Shown here piece by piece: positions 17,339 to 24,284 of a DNA stretch of 64,000 nucleotides. How positions within the stretch are numbered: the stretch's first letter is position 1; every line of letters starts with the position of its first letter. The position numbers and the translations under genes are program-made. The stretch covers positions 4,278,001 through 4,342,000 of the forward strand of contig NZ_CP028271.1 of assembly GCF_009914055.1 (NCBI RefSeq), read 5' to 3'. The stretch comes from Mixta intestinalis (lineage in GTDB: Bacteria; Pseudomonadota; Gammaproteobacteria; Enterobacterales; Enterobacteriaceae). The notes under the pieces are model-generated. The model saw only the letters and a list, made by a program, of their open reading frames with translations, was not told the DNA's origin and did no database searches.

Positions 17339-18238
17339 ATGAGCAAAAGCGCACAGATATCCCACATGACCGACATTATGGCCAGGTTTGTGGGATATAC
17401 CGGCAAAGTTCTGCCTGACGATGTTACCGCCAAATTGGAGGATCTACAGACTAAAGAAACCAGCCAGCTGGCAAACGTTATCTTTACCACCATGTTTGAT
17501 AACCAGCGTCTGGCAAAAGAGCTGGATCGTCCTTCCTGTCAGGATACCGGCGTGATTCAGTTTCTGGTGGAGTGCGGCACGCATTTTCCGCTGATCGGTG
17601 AACTGGAAGCGCTCCTGCGTGAGGCGGTAATCAAGGCAACCGTTGATTCCCCGCTGCGCCACAACAGCGTGGAAACGTTTGATGAATACAACACCGGAAA
17701 AAACGTAGGTAAAGGAACGCCAACGGTATTTTGGGAAATCGTTCCCGATTCTGACCAGTGCACCATTTATACCTATATGGCCGGTGGCGGTTGTTCGCTG
17801 CCCGGTAAGGCAATGGTGCTGATGCCGGGTGCCGGTTATGAAGGCGTCACGCGTTTTGTGCTGGATGTGATGACCAGCTATGGCCTCAATGCCTGCCCGC
17901 CGCTGCTGGTTGGCGTGGGTGTGGCTACTTCGGTAGAAACGGCAGCACTGCTATCGAAAAAAGCGCTGATGCGTCCGGTTGGTAGTCATAACGATAATGA
18001 ACGTGCCGCCGCGCTGGAAAAAATGCTTGAAGAAGGTATTAACAAAATTGGTCTGGGGCCACAGGGCATGTCAGGCAATACGTCTGTAATGGGCGTTAAT
18101 ATTGAAAATACGGCGCGTCACCCTTCCACTATCGGCGTGGCGGTGAATGTCGGCTGCTGGTCGCATCGTAAAGGACATATCGTTTTTGATAAAGATTTGA
18201 ACTATACCATTTTATCTCATACAGGAGTCACTTTCTGA
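17339..18238 (+). CDS. ttdA: Tartrate dehydratase alpha subunit (class I fumarase-like)
   Basis: 299 residues, close to E. coli TtdA (303). With the beta subunit it dehydrates tartrate to oxaloacetate. The iron-sulfur cluster ligands expected for this family are present: Cys67 in SCQDTG, Cys186 in NACPP and Cys273 in GCW. YMAGGGCSLPGKA and SVETAALLSKKA are also characteristic. Its stop codon overlaps the ttdB start by one base (TGATG), so subunit production is coupled. Two-subunit class I hydratases include L-tartrate dehydratase, D-tartrate dehydratase and some fumarases; similarity to TtdA plus the oxaloacetate decarboxylase downstream favours a tartrate isomer, but which one cannot be read from the sequence. 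Confidence 0.9.
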   Translation: MSKSAQISHMTDIMARFVGYTGKVLPDDVTAKLEDLQTKETSQLANVIFTTMFDNQRLAKELDRPSCQDTGVIQFLVECGTHFPLIGELEALLREAVIKATVDSPLRHNSVETFDEYNTGKNVGKGTPTVFWEIVPDSDQCTIYTYMAGGGCSLPGKAMVLMPGAGYEGVTRFVLDVMTSYGLNACPPLLVGVGVATSVETAALLSKKALMRPVGSHNDNERAAALEKMLEEGINKIGLGPQGMSGNTSVMGVNIENTARHPSTIGVAVNVGCWSHRKGHIVFDKDLNYTILSHTGVTF

Positions 18239-18855
18239 TGACGAAGAAAATACTCACTACGCCAATTAAAGATGAAGACTTAGCCGATATTAAAGCGGGC
18301 GATATTATTTACCTGAATGGACATATTGTTACCTGCCGCGATGTGGCGCATCGCCGCTTAATTGAGGGAGGGCGTCAGCTGCCGGTTAATATTGACGGCG
18401 GGGCTATTTTACATGCTGGTCCCATTGTACGTCCGATTGCTGGCAGCGAAGATAAATTTGAAATGGTTTCCGTTGGGCCTACTACCAGTATGCGCATGGA
18501 AAAATTTGAGAAAGAATTTATTGCCAAAACCGGCGTAAAACTTATCGTCGGCAAAGGCGGTATGGGAAAAGGTACAGAAGAGGGATGCGCACAGCATAAA
18601 GCGTTGCATTGTGTGTTTCCCGCCGGTTGCGCAGTCGTTGCTGCCGTATGTGTCGAAGAAATTGAAGATGCACAGTGGCGTGATTTAGGAATGCCGGAAA
18701 CGTTGTGGGTTTGTCGGGTAAAAGAGTTTGGCCCATTAATCGTCTCGATCGATACGCATGGTAATAATCTGTTTGAACAGAACAAGATTATTTTTAATCA
18801 ACGTAAAGATATCGTTGCTGATGAAATATGCCAGAACGTAAGTTTCATCAAATAA
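18238..18855 (+). CDS. ttdB: Tartrate dehydratase beta subunit
   Basis: 205 residues, the fumarase C-terminal/beta domain that provides the swivelling half of the active site (TtdB in E. coli is about 201). Recognisable elements are NGHIVTCRDVAHR, the GPTTSMRME stretch and the GKGGMGKGT glycine loop. The reading frame starts within the ttdA stop codon, with ACAGGAGTCA upstream. Base composition is clearly AT-richer than the oad genes that follow. The 138-base gap to oadG is filled by a long imperfect hairpin. Confidence 0.92.
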   Translation: MTKKILTTPIKDEDLADIKAGDIIYLNGHIVTCRDVAHRRLIEGGRQLPVNIDGGAILHAGPIVRPIAGSEDKFEMVSVGPTTSMRMEKFEKEFIAKTGVKLIVGKGGMGKGTEEGCAQHKALHCVFPAGCAVVAAVCVEEIEDAQWRDLGMPETLWVCRVKEFGPLIVSIDTHGNNLFEQNKIIFNQRKDIVADEICQNVSFIK

Positions 18856-18873
18856 CCAAAAAGTAAATCAGAC

Positions 18874-18972
18874 GCACGATAACAGGCGGAAATTTATTGA
18901 GGGCGGGGGAGATATTACCGAAGCAGAACGGAGAATATCTTTTGTTACCTCATAATTAACGCCTTATCGTGC
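18874..18972. other. Long imperfect hairpin between ttdB and oadG
   Basis: Nested pairing spans the gap. The outer stem pairs 18874-18888 with 18960-18972 (13 pairs, 2-base bulge). The middle stem pairs 18894-18902 with 18948-18955 (8 pairs, 1-base bulge). The inner stem pairs AGATATT (18910-18916) with AATATCT (18934-18940), then CCG with CGG, leaving the apical loop AAGCAGAA. There is no T-run after it. It could be an mRNA processing or stability element, or a small palindromic insertion. Confidence 0.7.
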
Positions 18973-18993
18973 CTTATTTTTGAAGGCCCTTTT

Positions 18994-19242
18994 ATGACTG
19001 ATACAGCGCTATTAAGCGAAGGTATTACCCTAATGTTTCTCGGCATGGGGTTTGTGATGCTTTTTCTGCTGCTGCTGATTCTTGCCATTCGCGGCATGTC
19101 CGCTGCGGTTAATCGTTTTTTTCCAGAAACTGTCGTCCCGCCACAACCGGCGTCAGCGCCCGCCGTACCCGCTGGTGACTTTGCCCGTCTGAAGCCGGTC
19201 ATCGCCGCCGCCGTTCACCACCACCGTCGCCTTAACCCCTGA
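18994..19242 (+). CDS. oadG: Oxaloacetate decarboxylase gamma subunit
   Basis: 82 residues: one N-terminal membrane helix (about 15-35) followed by a Pro/Ala-rich cytosolic tail with histidines near the C-terminus (VHHHRR), typical of OadG, where the tail binds zinc and assists carboxyl transfer. It anchors OadA to OadB. The order oadG-oadA-oadB is the usual one. The gene is markedly more GC-rich than ttdB. Its stop is 15 bases before oadA. Confidence 0.92.
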   Translation: MTDTALLSEGITLMFLGMGFVMLFLLLLILAIRGMSAAVNRFFPETVVPPQPASAPAVPAGDFARLKPVIAAAVHHHRRLNP

Positions 19243-19257
19243 TAACCGGAGGTCCCT

Positions 19258-21036
19258 ATGACCGTTGCCATTACCGACGTCGTCCTGCGTGACGCCCACC
19301 AGTCGCTGTTCGCCACCCGTTTGCGCCTTGACGACATGCTTCCCATTGCTGCTGAGCTGGATGCCGTGGGCTACTGGTCCCTGGAGTGCTGGGGCGGCGC
19401 CACCTTTGACGCCTGCATTCGCTTTCTCGGCGAGGACCCCTGGGTTCGCCTGCGTGAGTTGAAAAAGGCGCTGCCCAACACCCCACTACAGATGCTGCTG
19501 CGCGGGCAGAATCTGCTCGGCTACCGACACTACGCCGACGACGTAGTGGAGCGCTTTGTTGAGCGTACCGTGAAGAACGGTATGAACGTGTTCCGCGTGT
19601 TCGATGCCATGAACGATCCGCGCAACATGAAGGCCGCTTTGCAGGCGGTGCGCCGGTGCGGTGCGCATGCGCAGGGTACTATTTCCTACACCACCAGCCC
19701 GGTACATACGCTGCAAACCTGGCTCGACCTGACGGAGCAGCTGCTGGAAATTGGCGTCGACTCCGTCGCCATCAAGGACATGTCCGGCATCCTGACGCCA
19801 GGTGCCGCGTATGAGCTGGTCAGCGAAATCAAAAAGCGTTACGACGTGCGCCTGCATCTGCACTGCCACGCCACCACCGGCATGGCGGAGATGGCCCTGC
19901 TGAAGGCTATCGAGGCGGGCGCGGAAGGCGTCGACGCCGCTATCTCCTCCATGAGCGGCACCTATGGCCACCCGGCTACCGAGGCGCTGGTTGCTACGCT
20001 GGCGGGCACGCAATATGACACCGGGCTGGACCTCGACAGGCTGGAGGGTATCGCGGCTTATTTTCGTGGGGTGCGTAAAAAATATCACGCTTTTGAAGGC
20101 CAGCTGAAGGGCACCGACAGCCGTATCCTCGTGGCGCAGGTTCCGGGCGGGATGCTCACCAACCTGGAAAGCCAGCTCAGGCAGCAGAACGCCGTCGACA
20201 GGCTGGAGGCGGTGCTGGCGGAAATTCCCCGCGTGCGCGAGGATCTCGGTTTTATCCCGCTGGTTACGCCCACCTCACAGATTGTCGGTACTCAGGCGGT
20301 ACTTAACGTGCTCACCGGCGAACGCTATAAAAGCATTGCGAAGGAAACCGCCGGGATCCTGAAAGGGGAGTACGGAAGAACGCCCGCGCCGGTTAACGCC
20401 ACGCTGCAAGCCCGTGTGCTGGAGGGCAGCGAGCCGTTAACCTGCCGTCCGGCGGATGTGCTGACGCCGGAGCTGGCGACGTTAGAGGCGGAGGTGCGGC
20501 AGCAGGCGAAGGAAAAGGGCATCGCGCTGGCGGAAGACGCCATTGAGGACGTGCTGACCGTGGCGCTGTTCCCGCAGCCCGGCCTGAAGTTCCTGGACAA
20601 CCGCGGCAACCCGGCGGCATTTGAGCCGGTGCCGCAGGCTCAGGACACTAACCCGGCAGCGGCAGTGCAAAAGTCCGCCGCAGAAAGAAACACCGCAGGC
20701 GTGTATACCGTGGAGCTGGAGGGTAAGGCTTTCGTGGTGAAAGTTAGCGAGGGCGGCGATGTCAGCCAGGCCGCTGAAACTACGGCAACGCCTGCGGGCT
20801 CTGCCACTGACACCGGTAACACCGGCACGCCGGTCAGCGCGCCGCTGGCAGGCACTATCTGGAAGCTCACGGTCACCGAGGGACAGCGCGTAGCGGAGGG
20901 TGACGTGCTGCTGCTGCTGGAGGCGATGAAGATGGAAACCGAAATCCGCGCCGCACGCGCGGGCACCGTGTGCGGCATCCGGGTCAAGGCTGGCGATGCC
21001 GTGGCGGTGGGTGACACCCTGATGCAGCTGGCGTAA
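19258..21036 (+). CDS. oadA: Oxaloacetate decarboxylase alpha subunit (biotin carrier)
   Basis: 592 residues. The N-terminal carboxyltransferase TIM barrel (about 1-300) begins with DVVLRDAHQSLFATR and includes the metal ligands in HLHCHATTG. It is followed by the PYC/OADA conserved domain (to about 460), an Ala/Pro-rich linker (about 465-525) and a biotinyl domain with the acceptor lysine at 558 in EAMKMET, 34 residues from the C-terminus. It transfers CO2 from oxaloacetate to biotin, leaving pyruvate; OadB then decarboxylates carboxybiotin and exports sodium. Ribosome site GGAGG is present. Codon use is GC-rich compared with the flanking ttdB and CitG-like genes. Confidence 0.96.
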   Translation: MTVAITDVVLRDAHQSLFATRLRLDDMLPIAAELDAVGYWSLECWGGATFDACIRFLGEDPWVRLRELKKALPNTPLQMLLRGQNLLGYRHYADDVVERFVERTVKNGMNVFRVFDAMNDPRNMKAALQAVRRCGAHAQGTISYTTSPVHTLQTWLDLTEQLLEIGVDSVAIKDMSGILTPGAAYELVSEIKKRYDVRLHLHCHATTGMAEMALLKAIEAGAEGVDAAISSMSGTYGHPATEALVATLAGTQYDTGLDLDRLEGIAAYFRGVRKKYHAFEGQLKGTDSRILVAQVPGGMLTNLESQLRQQNAVDRLEAVLAEIPRVREDLGFIPLVTPTSQIVGTQAVLNVLTGERYKSIAKETAGILKGEYGRTPAPVNATLQARVLEGSEPLTCRPADVLTPELATLEAEVRQQAKEKGIALAEDAIEDVLTVALFPQPGLKFLDNRGNPAAFEPVPQAQDTNPAAAVQKSAAERNTAGVYTVELEGKAFVVKVSEGGDVSQAAETTATPAGSATDTGNTGTPVSAPLAGTIWKLTVTEGQRVAEGDVLLLLEAMKMETEIRAARAGTVCGIRVKAGDAVAVGDTLMQLA

Positions 21037-21049
21037 CGGAGAGCGAAAA

Positions 21050-22351
21050 ATGGAAAGTCTGAACGCCCTGCTGCAGGGGATGGGCCTGATGCACCTCGGC
21101 GCAGGCCAGGCGGTGATGCTGCTGGTGAGCCTGCTGCTGCTGTGGCTGGCAATTGCGAAGAAGTTTGAGCCGCTACTGCTGCTGCCGATTGGCTTCGGCG
21201 GGTTATTGTCCAACATCCCGGAGGCGGGCATGGCAATGACCGCGCTGGAGAGCCTGCTGGCACACGGGAGTCCCGCAGAGCTGACGGTGGTTGCCGCAAA
21301 GCTCCACTGCGCACCCGACGTCGCGGCGATTAAGGCGGCCCTGGCGCTGGCGCTGCCGTCGGTGCAGTACCAGGCGCAGGCGCTGGCGGTGGACATGGGC
21401 TATGCCGACGGAGTGCTGGCGCTGTTTTACCAGGCGGCGATAGGCTCCGGCGTGGCACCGCTGGTGATATTTATGGGCGTCGGCGCGATGACCGACTTCG
21501 GACCGCTGCTGGCTAACCCGCGCACCCTGCTGTTGGGCGCGGCGGCGCAGTTCGGCATCTTTGCCACCGTACTCGGCGCGCTGGCGCTGAACACGCTGGG
21601 GATTATCCACTTCACTCTGCCGCAGGCGGCGGCCATTGGCATCATCGGCGGCGCGGATGGCCCGACGGCCATCTACCTTGCCAGCAGGCTGGCACCGGAG
21701 CTGTTGGGAGCGATAGCGGTGGCCGCCTACTCCTACATGGCGCTGGTGCCGCTGATACAGCCGCCCATCATGAAGCTGCTAACCAGTGAGACAGAGCGGA
21801 AAATCCGCATGGTGCAGCTGCGCACGGTGAGCCGACGGGAGAAAATTCTGTTTCCGGCAGTGTTGCTGCTGCTGGTGGCGCTGCTGCTGCCAGACGCGGC
21901 ACCGCTGCTGGGAATGTTCTGCTTTGGTAACCTGATGCGTGAGAGCGGCGTGGTAGAGCGCCTGAGCGATACGGTACAGAACGCGCTGATTAACATCGTA
22001 ACCATTTTCCTCGGCCTGTCGGTAGGAGCGAAGCTGGTGGCAGACAAGTTCTTGCAGCCGCAGACGCTGGGTATTCTGGTGCTGGGAGTGATTGCGTTCG
22101 GCATCGGGACTGCGGCGGGGGTGCTGATGGCGAAGCTGCTGAACCTGTTCAGCCGACGCAAAATCAACCCGCTGATAGGCTCGGCGGGGGTGTCGGCGGT
22201 GCCGATGGCGGCGCGCGTCTCGAACAAGCTGGGGCTGGAGGCGGATGCACAGAACTTCCTGCTGATGCACGCGATGGGCCCGAATGTGGCCGGGGTTATC
22301 GGGTCGGCTATTGCGGCGGGCGTGATGCTTAAATATGTGATGGTAATGTGA
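21050..22351 (+). CDS. oadB: Oxaloacetate decarboxylase beta subunit (sodium pump)
   Basis: 433 residues, polytopic (about 9-11 membrane segments). It couples decarboxylation of carboxybiotin to export of sodium ions. The functionally essential Asp203 is present in GGADGPTAIYLASRL, and the family segments GFGGLLSNIPEAG (near residue 45) and NFLLMHAMGPNVAGVIGSA (near 400) are intact. The spacing to oadA is 13 bases. With OadG and OadA it completes a full decarboxylase, the energy-conserving step for tartrate (or citrate) fermentation. A strong palindrome follows the stop codon. Confidence 0.96.
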   Translation: MESLNALLQGMGLMHLGAGQAVMLLVSLLLLWLAIAKKFEPLLLLPIGFGGLLSNIPEAGMAMTALESLLAHGSPAELTVVAAKLHCAPDVAAIKAALALALPSVQYQAQALAVDMGYADGVLALFYQAAIGSGVAPLVIFMGVGAMTDFGPLLANPRTLLLGAAAQFGIFATVLGALALNTLGIIHFTLPQAAAIGIIGGADGPTAIYLASRLAPELLGAIAVAAYSYMALVPLIQPPIMKLLTSETERKIRMVQLRTVSRREKILFPAVLLLLVALLLPDAAPLLGMFCFGNLMRESGVVERLSDTVQNALINIVTIFLGLSVGAKLVADKFLQPQTLGILVLGVIAFGIGTAAGVLMAKLLNLFSRRKINPLIGSAGVSAVPMAARVSNKLGLEADAQNFLLMHAMGPNVAGVIGSAIAAGVMLKYVMVM

Positions 22352-22357
22352 TAATGC

Positions 22358-22387
22358 GCCAGGAAAGGGCCGTGGCCTTTTCCTGGC
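22358..22387. other. Palindrome between oadB and the CitG-like gene
   Basis: GCCAGGAAAGGGCC (22358-22371) pairs with GGCCTTTTCCTGGC (22374-22387), 14 pairs with one G-T. It lies 6 bases after the oadB stop and 17 bases before the next ATG. It may act as an attenuator (the inner part reads as a GC stem followed by TTTT) or protect the oad mRNA. Confidence 0.65.
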
Positions 22388-22404
22388 CAGGAAGGAACGG
22401 AGCA

Positions 22405-23103
22405 ATGAATATACAAACGGCAACTGAAATGCCTGTCTCAATAAAAGGAAAAGTTATTCACGATGTGTTGACGTCGCTGGAGGATCTTGATCGCCTGCAA
22501 CCCTCGTTGACGCTGCTGGATCACCCAGAGCTGCCACATAACTGGCAACACCTGCTGAAAGATTGTTATCAATGTGGCGAGCAGCAAGCACAACAGGACA
22601 TTGCATTGACGGCTTTACCCAATCAATTAGTGCAGGCTTCAACGTTGTGGTTACAGGGTTTCGGCGTGCTGTGTGCCGCAGCGGGACGGATGGCTGCGCT
22701 GGATCAGCCGCTAACCTGTAATCGTTTATGCGATCTGGCAAGTCAGCTTTGTATTGACCTACCTGCGATTGATAGTGAAGCCCGTGGCGGCTTTTATACA
22801 ATACGTAGTGTGGCGTTACCTGCGTGGCGTCGTCTGCTACGCGATCGACACTCAAGCGATGTCTGTATACAACAAACATTGCTCCATCTGCTGGCCTGGA
22901 AAAGTGATGTGCCCGGCGTGCGTCAACAGGCTCAACGTTTGCTTTGGATGGGCGGCGTGCTGGGTGAGAAGGGCATTACCGCGTTGCTGACGTTAGATAA
23001 CGAATTGAGCGCCCAGCAGTTTAGCTGGGCGAAGCTGTGGGCGCTGTTAGCTATCACAGGGTTTCTTGCCCGTTACCCGGCAGGGCCGATATTTGTCGAT
23101 TAA
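22405..23103 (+). CDS. CitG/MdcB-family relative lacking the catalytic motifs
   Basis: 232 residues from the ATG at 22405 (AACGGAG just upstream). I recognise a diverged triphosphoribosyl-dephospho-CoA synthase (CitG) by parallel segments: LCAAAGRM (CitG LCAAIGRL), LDQPLT (LNQPVT), a GFYTIRSVALP stretch (AGYPLVINHALP), QQAQRLLWMGGV (QREAQTLLQKGGI) and a final helix ending in TGFLARYP (TWFLAQI). The motifs expected for catalysis are missing: GVNTHKG aligns with LVQASTL, the GDTNVASRGG segment is deleted after SD, and the N-terminal SPKPGLVD is not seen. It is therefore probably not an active prosthetic-group synthase, yet the frame is intact. It ends 27 bases before convergent degS. Homology is from remembered sequences, not an alignment program. 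Confidence 0.65.
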   Translation: MNIQTATEMPVSIKGKVIHDVLTSLEDLDRLQPSLTLLDHPELPHNWQHLLKDCYQCGEQQAQQDIALTALPNQLVQASTLWLQGFGVLCAAAGRMAALDQPLTCNRLCDLASQLCIDLPAIDSEARGGFYTIRSVALPAWRRLLRDRHSSDVCIQQTLLHLLAWKSDVPGVRQQAQRLLWMGGVLGEKGITALLTLDNELSAQQFSWAKLWALLAITGFLARYPAGPIFVD

Positions 23104-23130
23104 CCAGCGCTTTTCCAACAGTTAAGAAGG

Positions 23131-24189
23131 TCAGTTGGCTGCCGGGTATTCCTGAATTGTTACCGGCAGCGTCAGACGGTTATCGTTACGAATCACCTGT
23201 ACATCAATAACTGAACCCGGACGGATTTCTGCTACCTGATCCATCGTTTCCTGGGCGGAAACCGCCGGTTTGCCATTCACGCTGACAATTAAATCGTTGG
23301 CCTGAATACCTGCTTTTGCTGCCGGGCCGTCCGGCGCAACGTTGTTTACGACGATTCCCTGAATACGATCGATGCCTGCATTCTGACCGTGCAGCGGCGG
23401 CACTTCGCGTCCGGTGATACCGATATAGCCGCGGATAACCCGTCCGTCACGGATTAGCTTATCCATAATTCGGGTAGCGAGCGCGGTAGGGATCGCAAAG
23501 CCGATACCTTCCGGTGTTTCGCCATCGTTGCTCTTATCAAAGGAGAGAGTATTGATACCCATCAGCTCTCCCAGCGAATTAATCAACGCGCCGCCGGAGT
23601 TGCCGCGGTTAATCGAGGCATCGGTCTGTAAAAAATTCTGGCGTCCGGAAGGGCTTAAACCGATGCGCCCGGTAGCGCTGATGATGCCCTGCGTTACGGT
23701 TTGACCAAGATTGTAAGGGTTGCCGATGGCCATCACGATATCGCCAACGTGGGCCACGCGCTTAGGATTGATGGGGATGACCGGCAGATTGGCCGCGGTG
23801 ATCTTCAACACTGCCAAATCGGTCAGGCTGTCAGAACCTACCAGCATTGCTTCAAAAAAACGTCCATCCTGTAACGCAACGATAATCTGATCGGCACCAT
23901 TGATAACATGGCGGTTGGTCAGAATATAGCCTTTGTTATTCATAATAACGCCGGAACCGAGCGTAGTGATGCCTCGCCCATTGCTGCTGGACGCGCTGCG
24001 ATTATAGACGTTAACCACTGCCGGAACGGCGCGGCGCACGCCCTGATTGAAGCTGAATGGCGTTTGAGCCGCACTGTTTTCCGGTTCGGAAAGCAGGCCG
24101 CTGCCAATACGCAATGCAGGCATCACCGCCAGTAAAATACCTGCGACGATCAGCCCCAGAACTACCGAACGCAAGAGTTTAAGAAACAT
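23131..24189 (-). CDS. degS: DegS, site-1 protease of the sigma-E response
   Basis: 352 residues. An N-terminal membrane anchor (about 5-25) tethers it to the periplasmic face. The trypsin-like domain has His in NRHVING, Asp in LTDLAVL and Ser198 in RGNSGGAL, and one PDZ domain (about 255-345) senses unfolded outer membrane porin C-termini. It cleaves the anti-sigma factor RseA to release sigma-E. It is downstream of degQ on the same strand (95-base gap with a hairpin), and convergent with the tartrate island instead of with mdh as in E. coli. Confidence 0.97.
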   Translation of the reverse strand: MFLKLLRSVVLGLIVAGILLAVMPALRIGSGLLSEPENSAAQTPFSFNQGVRRAVPAVVNVYNRSASSSNGRGITTLGSGVIMNNKGYILTNRHVINGADQIIVALQDGRFFEAMLVGSDSLTDLAVLKITAANLPVIPINPKRVAHVGDIVMAIGNPYNLGQTVTQGIISATGRIGLSPSGRQNFLQTDASINRGNSGGALINSLGELMGINTLSFDKSNDGETPEGIGFAIPTALATRIMDKLIRDGRVIRGYIGITGREVPPLHGQNAGIDRIQGIVVNNVAPDGPAAKAGIQANDLIVSVNGKPAVSAQETMDQVAEIRPGSVIDVQVIRNDNRLTLPVTIQEYPAAN

Positions 24190-24236
24190 GGTGTTAAGTC
24201 ACGGCAAAAAAGATCTGAGGCAGAATATCATGAGTT

Positions 24237-24266
24237 ACGCGGACACACACGAGGTTGTATCCGCGT
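24237..24266. other. Hairpin between degQ and degS
   Basis: ACGCGGACACA (24237-24247) pairs with TGTATCCGCGT (24256-24266): 11 pairs including one wobble, 8-base loop. No T-run follows on either strand, so it is more likely an mRNA stability or partial-termination element between the two protease genes than a full terminator. Confidence 0.55.
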
Positions 24267-24284
24267 TATGCGATAAGGCGTGAT

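Noticed and set aside
18874..18972. Long hairpin considered as an ERIC element
   Set aside because: Length is near but the conserved ERIC central inverted repeat is not present; it may be another palindromic family.
20482..21396. 304-codon open frame on the minus strand across the oadA-oadB junction
   Set aside because: Caused by GC-rich codon bias of the oad genes; low-complexity Ser/Ala/Gln composition, no ribosome site and no recognisable domain.
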